NCBI RefSeq assembly: GCF_024584805.1
Contig: NZ_CP075715.1
Span: 1,972,001 to 2,036,000 of the forward strand
Source of the DNA: Streptomyces sp. FIT100
GTDB lineage: Bacteria > Actinomycetota > Actinomycetes > Streptomycetales > Streptomycetaceae
Reading direction: 5' to 3'
DNA length: 64,000 nucleotides
Positions 7,107 through 15,888 of the stretch are shown one piece after another. Every line of letters begins with the position of its first letter. The stretch's first letter is position 1. Position numbers and translations under genes: made by a program. Below the pieces are notes generated by a model. That model saw nothing but the letters and a program-made list of their open reading frames with translations, did not search any database and was not told the origin of the DNA.

Positions 7107-10100
7107 TTACGCGTTGACCGGCTGCGGGTCGGTGTCCTCCGTGGACTCCGAGGACTCCGGGGCCGACGGGGCCGACGGGGCCGACGGGGCCGACGGGGCC
7201 GACGGGGCCGAGGACCCCGACTTCCGTGCCCGCTTGGCCTCGCGCTTCGCGCGGCGGCGCTCCTTGCGGAGCTCCACCATCGCGTACAGCGTCGGCACCA
7301 GCAGCAGCGTCAGCAGCGTCGACGTCACCAGACCGCCGATCACGACCACGGCCAGCGGCTGGGCGATGAAGCCGCCCTCACCCGTGACGCCGAGCGCCAT
7401 CGGCAGCAGCGCGAAGATCGTCGCGAGCGCCGTCATCAGGATGGGACGGAGCCGGTGCCTGCCGCCCTCGACGACCGCCTCGACCACGCCCAGGCCCTGT
7501 GCCCGGTACTGGTTGATGAGGTCGATCAGCACGATCGCGTTCGTGACCACGATGCCGATGAGCATCAGCATGCCGATCATCGCCGGGACACCCATCGGCG
7601 TGCCGGTCAGGACCAGCAGACCGATCGCGCCCGTCGCCGCGAACGGGATGGAGACCAGCAGGATCAGCGGCTGCACCAGCGAGCGGAACGTGGCGACCAG
7701 CAGCATGAAGACGATCGCGATCGCCGCCAGCATGGCCAGGGCCAGCGAGCCGAACGCCTCCTCCTGGTCCTGTCCGACGCCGCCGATGGCGGCGCTCGCC
7801 CCCTCCGGCAGGTCCAGCGCGTTGATCTTCGTCTGGAGCTCCGCGCTCACCGCTCCAGTGTTGTCGCTGGTCGGCTTCGCCGAGATCGTCGCGGCGCGCG
7901 CGCCGTCGATCCGGGTCATCGAGACCGGGCCGGGGACCAGCTTCACCTCGGCGATGTCACCGAGCTTGACCGGACCGAGCGGCAGCTTCTTCAGCTCGGC
8001 CATCGTCGTCGCCGGCTTGGCCGAGGTGATGACGACATCGCGCTCGGAGTCGTCGAGGATCGCCTTGGCCGCCGGCGTGCCGCGCACGGCCTGGGCCACC
8101 GCGGCGCCCAGAGACGCGTCGTTGAAGCCGGCGTCGGCCGCCTTCGCGTTGGCCTTGACGGAGATCCGCGGCACGGACTGCGACAGGTCGCTCTGGACGT
8201 CGGTGACGTCGTCGAGCTTCGCGACCTCGTCCCGGACCTGCTCGGACGCCTTGGCCAGGGTGTCCGCGTCGGCGGCCTTCACCACGACGCTGAGGTCCTG
8301 GCTGCCGAAGCCGTCGCCCGCCGCGATCGTCGTGTCGCCGATGCCGTCGAGCTTGCCCAGCTCCTCGTCGATGTGGGCGCGGGTCTTCTCGTACGACGCC
8401 GAGTCCTTCAGCGTCAGCTGGTACGACGCCTGGTTGGCGCCGGTGCCGCCGCCGAAGGCCGCCATGAAGCCGGAGGAGCCGACGGTGACCTGGTAGTCCT
8501 TGATCTCGTCGATCCCCGCGAGGACCTGCTCGATCTTCTTCGCGGAGGCGTCGGCCGCCTCCAGGCTGGTGCCCGGCTTCAGCTCCTGCTTGATCGACAT
8601 GACCTCCTGCTCGCCCTGGTCGAAGAAGTTCGTCTTCAGGAGCGGGGCCATGCCGAAGGTGCCGAGGAGGACGCCGATCGCGAGGACGACGCTGGTGAGG
8701 CGGCGGCGGGTCGCGAAGCGCAGCACCGGGACGTACATCCGCTGGAGCGGGCTGCGCGCCTCCTTCTCCTCCGCCTTGCGGCGCGCCTCGTCCGGGTCGA
8801 TGCCCCGCACGGCCTTCGGCGCGCGCAGGAACCAGTACGACAGGACCGGGACGACCGTCAGCGACACGAGCAGCGAGGCCAGCAGCGCCGCGGTGACCGT
8901 CAGCGAGAACGAGCCGAACAGCTCGCCGACCATGCCGCCGACCAGACCGATCGGCAGGAAGACGGCGACCGTGGTCAGCGTGGACGAGGTGACGGCGCCC
9001 GCCACCTCGCGTACGGCGGTGAGGATCGCGGCCTCGCGCTCCTCGCCGTAGCCGAGGTGGCGCTTGATGTTCTCCAGGACCACGATCGAGTCGTCGACGA
9101 CCCGGCCGATGGCGATGGTGAGCGCGCCCAGGGTCAGCATGTTGAGCGACAGGTCACGGGTCCACAGCACGATCAGGGCGAGGACGACGGAGAGCGGAAT
9201 GGAGACCGCCGTGACGAGCGTCGAGCGGATCGAGGCCAGGAAGACCAGGATGATCACGACGGCGAAGAGCAGACCGAGCGCGCCCTCGGTCGTCAGACCG
9301 GAGATCGACTTGGAGACGGCCGGGCCCTGGTCGGAGACGACGGAGAGCTCGGCGCCGGAGCCCAGGTCCTTGCGGAGGTCGGGCAGCTTCTCCTTGACCG
9401 CGTCGGAGATGGCGACGGCGCTGCCGTCCTTGTCCATCGTGGCCATGACGGCGAGGCTGGGCTTGCCGTTGGTACGGGTGATGGAGACGCGCTGCGACTC
9501 CTCCTGCTTCACCGTGGCGACGTCGCCGAGGCGGACCGCCTTGGCGGGCTTGCCACCGGCCGCGGACGCGGGCGCGATGCGCAGGTCCTCGATCTGCTTC
9601 AGCGAGGTGAAGCCGCCGCCGACCTGGACGGTGCGGCTGCTGCCCGACTCGGAGAAGGAGCCGGCGGGGACGGTCGCGCCGCCCGCCCTGAGCGCCTCGG
9701 CGAGGGCCATGGTGTTCAGCCCGGCCTTGGCGAGCTTCTTGTCGTCCGGGGTGACGGAGACCTGGAGGTCCTGGACGCCGTCGACGGTGACCTGACCGAC
9801 GCCCTCGATGTCCTCGAGGGCCGGGACGACGGTGCGCTCCAGCTGGTCGGCGAGCGCCTGCTGGTCCTTGTCGGAGCTGACGGCGAGGACGACGGTCGGG
9901 ATGTCGTCGGTGGAACCGGCGATGACCTGCGGGTCCACGTCGTCGGGGAGCTGGACTCGGGCGCGGTTCACGGCCTGCTGGACGTCGGCGACGAGCTGCT
10001 TGGTGCCCTCGTCCCCGTAGTCGAACGTGGCCATGATCACGGCGTTGCCCTCGCTCGCCGTGGAGGTGATGCCCGTGATGCCGTCGACGGCCTTGATGGT

Positions 10101-10310
10101 GTTCTCGAGCGGTTCGACGACCTGCTTCTCGACCACATCGGGGGACGCACCCTGGTAGGGGGCCAGCACCGACACCATCGGCAGTTCGATGGAGGGCAGC
10201 AGTTGCTGCTTGAGCTGCGGGATGGCGATCGCTCCGAAGAGGATCGCGACGATCGACATCAGCCCGATCAGGGCCCGTTGCGCGAGGCTGAATCTGGACA
10301 GCCAGGACAT
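7107..10310 (-). CDS. RND-family (AcrB/HAE1-type) efflux transporter
   Basis: 1067 aa, the full length for AcrB-type pumps. The start MSWLSRFSLAQRALI leads into TM1, followed by a large porter loop (YQGASPDVVEKQVVEPLE). The central TM block has the conserved ALTIAIGRVVDDSIVVLENI segment, then a second loop and TM block. The C-terminus is a Ser-Ala-Pro repeat tail. In Gram-negatives such pumps work with periplasmic and outer-membrane partners. No partner gene is visible here, so it would work alone or with a distant partner. The ATG at 10310 is preferred over longer starts because the frame upstream is not transporter-like. It lies beside the two-component genes, but a hairpin separates them. 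Confidence 0.9.
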   Translation of the reverse strand: MSWLSRFSLAQRALIGLMSIVAILFGAIAIPQLKQQLLPSIELPMVSVLAPYQGASPDVVEKQVVEPLENTIKAVDGITGITSTASEGNAVIMATFDYGDEGTKQLVADVQQAVNRARVQLPDDVDPQVIAGSTDDIPTVVLAVSSDKDQQALADQLERTVVPALEDIEGVGQVTVDGVQDLQVSVTPDDKKLAKAGLNTMALAEALRAGGATVPAGSFSESGSSRTVQVGGGFTSLKQIEDLRIAPASAAGGKPAKAVRLGDVATVKQEESQRVSITRTNGKPSLAVMATMDKDGSAVAISDAVKEKLPDLRKDLGSGAELSVVSDQGPAVSKSISGLTTEGALGLLFAVVIILVFLASIRSTLVTAVSIPLSVVLALIVLWTRDLSLNMLTLGALTIAIGRVVDDSIVVLENIKRHLGYGEEREAAILTAVREVAGAVTSSTLTTVAVFLPIGLVGGMVGELFGSFSLTVTAALLASLLVSLTVVPVLSYWFLRAPKAVRGIDPDEARRKAEEKEARSPLQRMYVPVLRFATRRRLTSVVLAIGVLLGTFGMAPLLKTNFFDQGEQEVMSIKQELKPGTSLEAADASAKKIEQVLAGIDEIKDYQVTVGSSGFMAAFGGGTGANQASYQLTLKDSASYEKTRAHIDEELGKLDGIGDTTIAAGDGFGSQDLSVVVKAADADTLAKASEQVRDEVAKLDDVTDVQSDLSQSVPRISVKANAKAADAGFNDASLGAAVAQAVRGTPAAKAILDDSERDVVITSAKPATTMAELKKLPLGPVKLGDIAEVKLVPGPVSMTRIDGARAATISAKPTSDNTGAVSAELQTKINALDLPEGASAAIGGVGQDQEEAFGSLALAMLAAIAIVFMLLVATFRSLVQPLILLVSIPFAATGAIGLLVLTGTPMGVPAMIGMLMLIGIVVTNAIVLIDLINQYRAQGLGVVEAVVEGGRHRLRPILMTALATIFALLPMALGVTGEGGFIAQPLAVVVIGGLVTSTLLTLLLVPTLYAMVELRKERRRAKREAKRARKSGSSAPSAPSAPSAPSAPSAPESSESTEDTDPQPVNA
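7159..7212 (-). repeat. 9-bp coding minisatellite in the RND pump tail
   Basis: GGGGCCGAC (plus strand) is repeated about six times, the last unit ending in G rather than C. In the minus-strand gene it encodes Ala-Pro-Ser repeats. The unit is a multiple of three, so copy-number change alters only tail length. Confidence 0.85.
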
Positions 10311-10449
10311 GGGGTCTCTCTTCTGTGGCTTACGCAGGAGGCGGGCAGGGTCAGGTGCCCGCTTTATACGATCAGCCATCCGCAAGGGTGAATCCGTAGG
10401 CCCGAGGTCCGAATCCTTATCCGGGACATACTCCGCCTGGAGTACGGCC

Positions 10450-10470
10450 GGGTGGAGACTCACTCCACCC
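10450..10470 (-). terminator. Hairpin at the end of the two-component operon
   Basis: GGGTGGAG (10450-10457) and CTCCACCC (10463-10470) form a perfect 8-bp stem with a 5-nt loop, overlapping the response-regulator stop at 10460-10462. It suggests that the RND gene downstream has its own promoter; TATAAA (minus strand, 10363-10368) lies in that gap. Confidence 0.5.
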
Positions 10471-11158
10471 TTGGGCGTACCAGGCCCGATTCGTACGCAA
10501 TGACCACCAATTGCGCACGGTCCCGGGCGCCGAGTTTGGCCATCGCCCGGTTGACATGGGTCTTGACAGTGAGCGGGCTGACCTCCAGCCGCTCGGCGAT
10601 CTCGTCGTTGGAGTGGCCGCCGGCGACGAGGACGAGCACCTCGCGCTCGCGGCCGGTCAGGGCGGAGAGCCGGTCCGAGTACGCCCCCTCGTCCCCCTCG
10701 CCGGCGCCGATCCCGTCCGAATTCCCGCCCTGCGCAAGGAACTTCGCGATCAGCCCCTTGGTCGCGACGGGCGACAGCAGCGCCTCGCCGGCCGCGGCGA
10801 TACGGATGGCACTGAGCAGTTCGTCCGGCTCCGCGCCCTTGCCGAGAAAGCCGGAGGCCCCGGCGCGCAGTGACTGGACGACGTACTCGTCCACCTCGAA
10901 GGTCGTCAGCATCACCACCCGTACGGCGGAGAGCGCCGGGTCCGCGCTGATCATGCGGGTGGCGGCAAGGCCGTCCGTACCGGGCATCCGGATGTCCATC
11001 AGGACGACGTCGGCCCGCTCCGAGCGGGCGAGGGCGACGGCCTGCGCACCGTCGGCCGCCTCCCCGACGACCTCCATGTCGGGCTCGGAGTCCACGAGCA
11101 CCTTGAAGGCACTGCGGAGCAGCGCCTGGTCGTCGGCGAGCAGCACCCTGATCGTCAT
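10460..11158 (-). CDS. NarL/FixJ-type response regulator
   Basis: 232 aa. The receiver domain (about 1-120) has acidic residues D9-D10 and phospho-acceptor D55 in LMDIRMPGTDG. An acidic linker leads to a LuxR-type helix-turn-helix near the C-terminus (LTGREREVLVLVAGGHSNDEIAERLEVSPLTVKTHV). The start overlaps the kinase stop by 4 bp (ATGA), giving translational coupling. The adjacent RND pump is a possible target, inferred only from position. Confidence 0.92.
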   Translation of the reverse strand: MTIRVLLADDQALLRSAFKVLVDSEPDMEVVGEAADGAQAVALARSERADVVLMDIRMPGTDGLAATRMISADPALSAVRVVMLTTFEVDEYVVQSLRAGASGFLGKGAEPDELLSAIRIAAAGEALLSPVATKGLIAKFLAQGGNSDGIGAGEGDEGAYSDRLSALTGREREVLVLVAGGHSNDEIAERLEVSPLTVKTHVNRAMAKLGARDRAQLVVIAYESGLVRPRVE

Positions 11159-12396
11159 GCGTCCTCGTCCTCGTCGGGGCGGGTCTTGAGCGGCAGTATC
11201 GCCTGCACCCGGAAGCCCCCGCCGTACCGGGGCCCGGCGCTGAGGGTGCCGCCGAGCGCCGAGACGCGTTCGCGCATGCCGAGCAGGCCGTGGCCGCCGC
11301 TGTCCGTGTCGGGCACGGCCGCGGGCACCCCGTTGTCCAGGACCGTGACCTCCATGGTGCGCCCCACCCGTACGACGCTCACCTCTGCCTTGGCGTCCGG
11401 CCCCGCGTGCTTCTGCACATTGGTCAGCGACTCCTGGATGATCCGGTACGCGGCGAGGTCGACGGCGGCGGGCCGCTCGGAGTCCCGGTCGGTGCGGGCC
11501 AGCTCGACCGGCAGGCCGGCGTGGCGGAAGGTGTCGAGCAGCTCGTCGAGCCCGGCGAGGCCGGGGGCCGGCTCGGTCGGGGCCTCCGGGTCGCCGGACT
11601 GGCGGAGCAGACCGACGGTCGCACGCAGCTCGTTCAGCGCCGACCGGCTCGCCGCGCGGACGTGCGAGAGCGCCTCCTTGGCCTGGTCGGGGCGCTTGTC
11701 CATGACGTGCGCCGCGACCCCCGCCTGGACGTTGACCAGGGCGATGTGGTGCGCCACCACGTCATGGAGGTCGCGGGCGATCCGCAGCCGCTCCTCGGCG
11801 ACGCGGCGCCGGGCCTCCTCGTCCCGGGTGCGCTCGGCGCGCTCGGCACGCTCCCGTATGGCGTCGATGAAGGCGCGCCGGCTGCGCACGGCGTCGCCCG
11901 CCGCGGCCGCCATGCCGGTCCACGCGAAGATGCCCAGGTTCTCCTGGCTGTACCAGGGGGCCGAGCCGAAGAGCATCGCCGTGCCGGTGAGCACGGTCAT
12001 GGTGAGCAGGCCGACCCGCCAGGTGGTCGGCCGGTCGGTGCGCGAGGCGACCGTGTACAGGGCGATCACCGCGGACATCGCGACCGGCGCGGGCGGGTCG
12101 CCCGTCACGTACCCCACGACGGACAGCGCGCCGGTGGCGGCGAGGACGGGCACGGGGCGGCGCCGCCGGAAGACCAGGACCCCGGCGGCGAGCAGCATGA
12201 GCAGGACGCTGCCCGCGTCCGGCGTCCGCGTGAAGAAGGCGGGCCGTCCGTGGGGGCCGTTCGGGTCGGCGAAGGAGGCGGTGACCATGCACACGAGCAC
12301 GGCGAACGCGAGCGCGGCGTCGAGCGCGAGCGGGTGCTCACGCAGCCAGCGCCACGGGTGCGTGAACCGGTCGAGGCCGGCCGGAGGAGCGGTCAC
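11155..12396 (-). CDS. Sensor histidine kinase (HisKA_3 family)
   Basis: 413 aa. An N-terminal membrane region with several hydrophobic helices (about residues 25-160) is followed by a dimerisation/phospho-acceptor helix with the histidine in ARDLHDVVAHHIALV, and by a short GHKL ATPase with DNG and GGHGLLGMRERV. This architecture pairs with NarL-type regulators. The GTG at 12396 is chosen because TACCGT (minus strand, 12410-12405) lies 8 nt before it with no ribosome-binding site. The TTG at 12405 would overlap that -10 box. Confidence 0.9.
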   Translation of the reverse strand: MTAPPAGLDRFTHPWRWLREHPLALDAALAFAVLVCMVTASFADPNGPHGRPAFFTRTPDAGSVLLMLLAAGVLVFRRRRPVPVLAATGALSVVGYVTGDPPAPVAMSAVIALYTVASRTDRPTTWRVGLLTMTVLTGTAMLFGSAPWYSQENLGIFAWTGMAAAAGDAVRSRRAFIDAIRERAERAERTRDEEARRRVAEERLRIARDLHDVVAHHIALVNVQAGVAAHVMDKRPDQAKEALSHVRAASRSALNELRATVGLLRQSGDPEAPTEPAPGLAGLDELLDTFRHAGLPVELARTDRDSERPAAVDLAAYRIIQESLTNVQKHAGPDAKAEVSVVRVGRTMEVTVLDNGVPAAVPDTDSGGHGLLGMRERVSALGGTLSAGPRYGGGFRVQAILPLKTRPDEDEDA

Positions 12397-12499
12397 GACA
12401 AGCAACGGTACGGGGTCCCGGCCACACCAGGGGTCCGCCTGTGGACAGCCGGGAGCCGCACCCCGGAACCTGTAGGGCCTCCGGCCGGTGCCCTCGAAT

Positions 12500-12535
12500 C
12501 GCTGGAGGGGCCGGGATGCCCCGGCCCCTCCAGCG
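12500..12535 (-). terminator. Strong hairpin after pspAA
   Basis: A perfect 16-bp stem (12500-12515 with 12520-12535) closed by a 4-nt loop, ATGC. It lies 13 bp past the pspAA stop and should end the psp transcript before the histidine-kinase gene. Confidence 0.75.
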
Positions 12536-12547
12536 GTCGACGTGTGC

Positions 12548-12826
12548 TCAGCCCGGGATGAGGCCGTCGTCGCTGAGCATGTCGCGGACCTCGTCCAGCG
12601 TCGCCTCCGGCGACGGAAGGATCAGCTCCGAGGGCTCCAGCGAGTCGTCCGGCATCATCGCCCCGCAGTGCCGCACGGCATCGAGCAGGGCGCACAGCGT
12701 GCGGCGGAAGCCGTCCTTGTCACCCGACTCCATCTCGGCGAGCAGCTCGTCGTCCAGCCTGTTCAGCTCGACGAAGTGGCTGTCGTCCACCCTCCACTGG
12801 CCCTCCCCCATGATCCGTACGATCAT
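12548..12826 (-). CDS. pspAA: PspA-associated protein PspAA
   Basis: 92 aa small acidic protein starting MIVRIMGEGQWRVDD. It matches the actinobacterial PspAA family, always found beside pspA. It follows pspA by 27 bp on the same strand and lies between it and a strong terminator, so the two form an operon. Its role in the PspA envelope-stress response is inferred from this association. Confidence 0.8.
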   Translation of the reverse strand: MIVRIMGEGQWRVDDSHFVELNRLDDELLAEMESGDKDGFRRTLCALLDAVRHCGAMMPDDSLEPSELILPSPEATLDEVRDMLSDDGLIPG

Positions 12827-12853
12827 GACGCGCCGTCCTTTGCGCTCGCCGGG

Positions 12854-13651
12854 CTACTGCTTGTCGAACCTGTGCTGGCCCTGGCCCTGCGCCTGGTCCT
12901 GCGCCGCGCCGTTGCCGCCCTCGATCGCCTGCTGCTGCGCCCCGCTGCCTCCCGCCAGCTCGGCCTTCATGCGCTGGAGCTCCAGCTCGACGTCCGTGCC
13001 GCCGGAGATCCGGTCCAGCTCGGCGGCGATGTCGTCCTTCGCCATGCCGGTCGGGTCGTCCAGGGCGCCGGAGGCCAGCAGCTCGTCGATCGCGCCCGCA
13101 CGCGCCTGGAGCTGCGCGGTCTTGTCCTCGGCGCGCTGGATCGCCAGGCCGACGTCGCCCATCTCCTCGGAGATGCCGGAGAACGCCTCGCCGATCCGCG
13201 TCTGCGCCTGGGCGGCCGTGTACGTGGCCTTGATCGTCTCCTTCTTCGTACGGAAGGCGTCGACCTTGGCCTGGAGCCGCTGGGCGGCGAGCGTGAGCTT
13301 CTCCTCCTCGCCCTGCAACGTCTGGTGCTGCGTCTCCAGGTCGGTGACCTGCTGCTGGAGCGCGGCACGGCGGGACAGCGCCTCGCGCGCCAGGTCCTCG
13401 CGGCCGAGCGCCAGCGCCTTGCGGCCCTGGTCCTCCAGCTTCGTGGACTGGCCCTGGAGCTGGTTCAGCTGCAGCTCCAGGCGCTTGCGCGACGTGGCCA
13501 CGTCGGCGACGCCGCGGCGTACCTTCTGGAGCAGCTCCAGCTGCTTCTGGTACGAGTAATCGAGGGTCTCGCGCGGATCCTCGGCCCGGTCAAGGGCCTT
13601 GTTTGCCTTCGCGCGGAAGATCATCCCCATACGCTTCATGACACCGCTCAT
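12854..13651 (-). CDS. pspA: Phage-shock protein A (PspA/IM30 family)
   Basis: 265 aa, almost entirely coiled-coil after the N-terminal amphipathic helix (MKRMGMIFRAKANKALDRAED). PspA/Vipp1 proteins are ESCRT-III-like, oligomerise on stressed membranes and stabilise them. The C-terminal 30 residues are Gln/Gly-rich (QQQAIEGGNGAAQDQAQGQGQH). The start ATG at 13651 is supported by the conserved N-terminal helix; the upstream in-frame extension is not PspA-like. Confidence 0.93.
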   Translation of the reverse strand: MSGVMKRMGMIFRAKANKALDRAEDPRETLDYSYQKQLELLQKVRRGVADVATSRKRLELQLNQLQGQSTKLEDQGRKALALGREDLAREALSRRAALQQQVTDLETQHQTLQGEEEKLTLAAQRLQAKVDAFRTKKETIKATYTAAQAQTRIGEAFSGISEEMGDVGLAIQRAEDKTAQLQARAGAIDELLASGALDDPTGMAKDDIAAELDRISGGTDVELELQRMKAELAGGSGAQQQAIEGGNGAAQDQAQGQGQHRFDKQ

Positions 13652-14042
13652 GGGCTTCGCGCGCCCCCTTCTGACGGACTCAGCTCCAGCTACTCCAGGA
13701 CCCACAGTAGAGGCCCTGCATCCATTACCGCACTGTTCGAGCGCGGATGCGCTCCTCCCCAAGAACGAGCTGCTGACGGCTCCGCTCCAGCCCAGGGAGT
13801 AGGTGACCGTCGGGGAAACCGGACACCGCACTCCGCCGCCGTCTGTTACGCGCCCGTTCTGCGTCGGTTCCCGGTCGGTTCTGTCGCCGTTTCTGCGGAC
13901 ATCTGCCCCGTACGACGCTCGCCGCTGCCGGATCGTTCCCCCGGGAGCCGGGATCCATTCCCGCCCGTCTCCGACCAGCGCCCCCCGACAAAGAGGGACC
14001 TCCGGCCCCGCACCTCCTCGTCACCCCGTACCCTTGGGCTTT
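13652..14042. other. Divergent intergenic region, pspA / DUF3043 gene
   Basis: 391 bp without a supported gene. It should hold the minus-strand psp promoter and, at its right end, TACCCT (14029-14034), which lies 8 nt before the GTG of the DUF3043 gene and makes that transcript nearly leaderless. No repeats or convincing operators were seen. Confidence 0.45.
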
Positions 14043-14642
14043 GTGTTCCGTAGCCGTTCCAAGGATGAGAAGGCCCCCACCGACAAGGTGACGGCGGACC
14101 TCTCCAAGCATCCCCGCGACCCCGAGGCCCCCAAGGGCCGCCCGACTCCGAAGCGGAGTGAGGCCCAGACGCAGCGCCGCCGTGCGCAGTCGTCGGCGCC
14201 CACCGACCGCAAGGACGCCATGCGCCGCCAGCGCGAGGCGCGCCGTGCCGACCTGGCCAAGCAGCGCGAGGCCCTGGCCGGCGGCGACGAGCGCTACCTC
14301 CCGGCCCGCGACAAGGGTCCGGTGCGCCGCTTCGTGCGCGACTTCGTCGACTCGCGCTTCTGCATCGCGGAGTTCTTCCTGCCGCTCGCCGTGGTGATCC
14401 TGGTGCTCTCCATGATCCGCGTGCCCCAGCTGCAGAACATCGCGCTGCTGCTGTGGCTCGGCGTCATCGTGATGATCGTGATCGACTCGATCGGCATCTG
14501 GATCCGCCTGAAGAAGCAGCTCAACGAGCGCTTCCCGAACGAGCAGAAGCGCGGCGCCGTGGCCTACGGCCTCATGCGTACGCTCCAGATGCGCCGACTG
14601 CGGCTGCCGAAGCCCCGGGTCAAGCGCGGAGAGCGGCCCTGA
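14043..14642 (+). CDS. DUF3043 family membrane protein
   Basis: 199 aa. A charged, Arg/Lys-rich N-terminal half (about 1-105, with helical AQTQRRRAQ and REARRADLAKQREALAGG) precedes two closely spaced membrane helices (about 110-160, EFFLPLAVVILVLSMI and IALLLWLGVIVMIVIDSIGIW) and a basic C-tail. This is a conserved actinobacterial family of unknown function. The GTG start is supported by the -10 TACCCT 8 nt upstream. Its TGA overlaps the apparent CTG start of the next gene. Confidence 0.82.
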   Translation: MFRSRSKDEKAPTDKVTADLSKHPRDPEAPKGRPTPKRSEAQTQRRRAQSSAPTDRKDAMRRQREARRADLAKQREALAGGDERYLPARDKGPVRRFVRDFVDSRFCIAEFFLPLAVVILVLSMIRVPQLQNIALLLWLGVIVMIVIDSIGIWIRLKKQLNERFPNEQKRGAVAYGLMRTLQMRRLRLPKPRVKRGERP

Positions 14643-15439
14643 GCGCGGACGTCGTCGCCGGTTTCGGCGGTGGCGCGCCGGCCTGGCTGAAGGGCCTGGG
14701 GGGACTGCGCAACACCGTCCGGCAGGAGCTCGTGGCACGCCAGCTCGACGAGCAGATAGCCGGCCGCTTCCCCGTGGGGCAGCGGCTGCGTGTCCTCGAC
14801 GTCGGCATGGGCCAGGGCACCCAAGCGCTGCGCCTGGCGCGGGCCGGGCACACCGTGACGGGCCTGGAGTCCGACCCGGAGATGCTGAAGGCGGCCCGTG
14901 AGGCGCTGACGGCCGAGCCCGCAGGCATCCGGGAGCGGTTCCGCACGATCGAGGGGGACGGCCGCGACACCGGGGTGCACTTCCTGCCCGGCTCGTTCGA
15001 CGTGGTGCTGTGCCACGGGGTGCTGATGTACGTCGAGGACCCTGACGCGATGCTGGCCGGCCTGGCCCGGATGCTGGCACCCGGCGGTCTGCTCTCGCTG
15101 CTCGTACGGAACGCGGACGCGCTCGCCATGCGGCCCGGCCTCGCCGGAGACTGGCCCGCGGCGCTGACGGCCTTCGACACGGACGCGTACACGAACCGGC
15201 TCGGACTGCCCGTGCGCGCCGACCGGCTGACGGATCTGACAGCGACCCTCTCGGGCATCGCGGCGCCGCTGCACGCCTGGTACGGCGTGCGGGTCTTCAC
15301 GGACAACGTGCCGAACGAGGCGGAGCTGCCGGCCGCGGACGCGCTGGAGCGGCTGCTCGCGGCGGAGGACCGCGCGGGCCGCGCGGATCCGTACCGCGCG
15401 GTGGCGGCGCTGCTGCATCTCTGCGGAGTGCGGGGCTAG
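14639..15439 (+). CDS. Class I SAM-dependent methyltransferase, apparent CTG start
   Basis: 266 aa. Motif I VLDVGMGQGTQALRLARAG and the acidic loop TGLESD bind SAM, with post-I motifs GDGRD and DVVLCHGVLMYVEDPDAML. It resembles CmoM/SmtA-type methyltransferases; the substrate is unknown. No ATG, GTG or TTG lies in frame near the domain start. CTG at 14639 forms a 4-bp CTGA overlap with the upstream stop and has GGAG 7 nt before it, so CTG is the likely start. It is coupled to the DUF3043 gene. Confidence 0.85.
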   Translation: MSADVVAGFGGGAPAWLKGLGGLRNTVRQELVARQLDEQIAGRFPVGQRLRVLDVGMGQGTQALRLARAGHTVTGLESDPEMLKAAREALTAEPAGIRERFRTIEGDGRDTGVHFLPGSFDVVLCHGVLMYVEDPDAMLAGLARMLAPGGLLSLLVRNADALAMRPGLAGDWPAALTAFDTDAYTNRLGLPVRADRLTDLTATLSGIAAPLHAWYGVRVFTDNVPNEAELPAADALERLLAAEDRAGRADPYRAVAALLHLCGVRG

Positions 15440-15536
15440 GCGCGGGGGCGGGGCTCGGCCCCGTCGTCCCGGGCTCGCGGAGCCCTGGGAGAGCGGCAGA
15501 TGTACGCGGATCCGCGCGTGCCGGGGCCGGTGGGGC

Positions 15537-15559
15537 GGGCCGGCGGCAGATGCCGGCCC
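15537..15559. terminator. Hairpin between convergent genes
   Basis: GGGCCGGC (15537-15544) and GCCGGCCC (15552-15559) form an 8-bp stem with a 7-nt loop, 17 bp from the stop of the minus-strand gene at 15577. It may serve both that gene and the methyltransferase. Confidence 0.5.
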
Positions 15560-15576
15560 ACCCCCGGGGGATGTGC

Positions 15577-15786
15577 TCAGACCTCTTCCGCGTGCAGGCT
15601 CATCGGCCCGTAGATCTTGCTGCCGTCCTCGAAGAGGTGCACCTGGTCCGCGCCGCCCTCCAGCAGGTCCTTCCAGACCTCGCCGATCCAGGACTCGGCG
15701 TCGCCCTGAGTGCTGAACTCCTCCGGCTCCACGGCCGGCTGGACCTCCGTCCCGTCGGACTTCTCGAACCGCCACGTCCACGCCAT
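15577..15786 (-). CDS. Small conserved acidic protein
   Basis: 69 aa, MAWTWRFEKSDGTEV... to ...GPMSLHAEEV. No catalytic motif, membrane segment or signal. The size and the WxWRFEK...EVWKDLLEGGADQVHLFEDG pattern fit a small Streptomyces conserved hypothetical. The ATG at 15786 has GGGGAGG 6 nt upstream, which decides against the longer frame. Confidence 0.75.
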   Translation of the reverse strand: MAWTWRFEKSDGTEVQPAVEPEEFSTQGDAESWIGEVWKDLLEGGADQVHLFEDGSKIYGPMSLHAEEV

Positions 15787-15888
15787 GTGCGCCTCCCCGG
15801 TGTCGGGTCCCACCAGCTGATCGGTTTGCTGCTGCCCGCAGCGTAGCCGGGCGCGCACCGGCAGCGGCGACGCGGGAGGATCGTTCCT

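Noticed and set aside
7011..10391. 1126-residue open frame on the plus strand opposite the RND pump
   Set aside because: Composition is Arg/Asp/Gly/Leu-rich with no domain, as expected from the complement of a high-GC gene; the minus-strand pump has clear family motifs.
12441..14053. Long Ser/Arg- or Leu/Arg-rich plus-strand frames opposite pspA
   Set aside because: They are shadows of the PspA coiled coil; the minus strand has the conserved PspA N-terminus.
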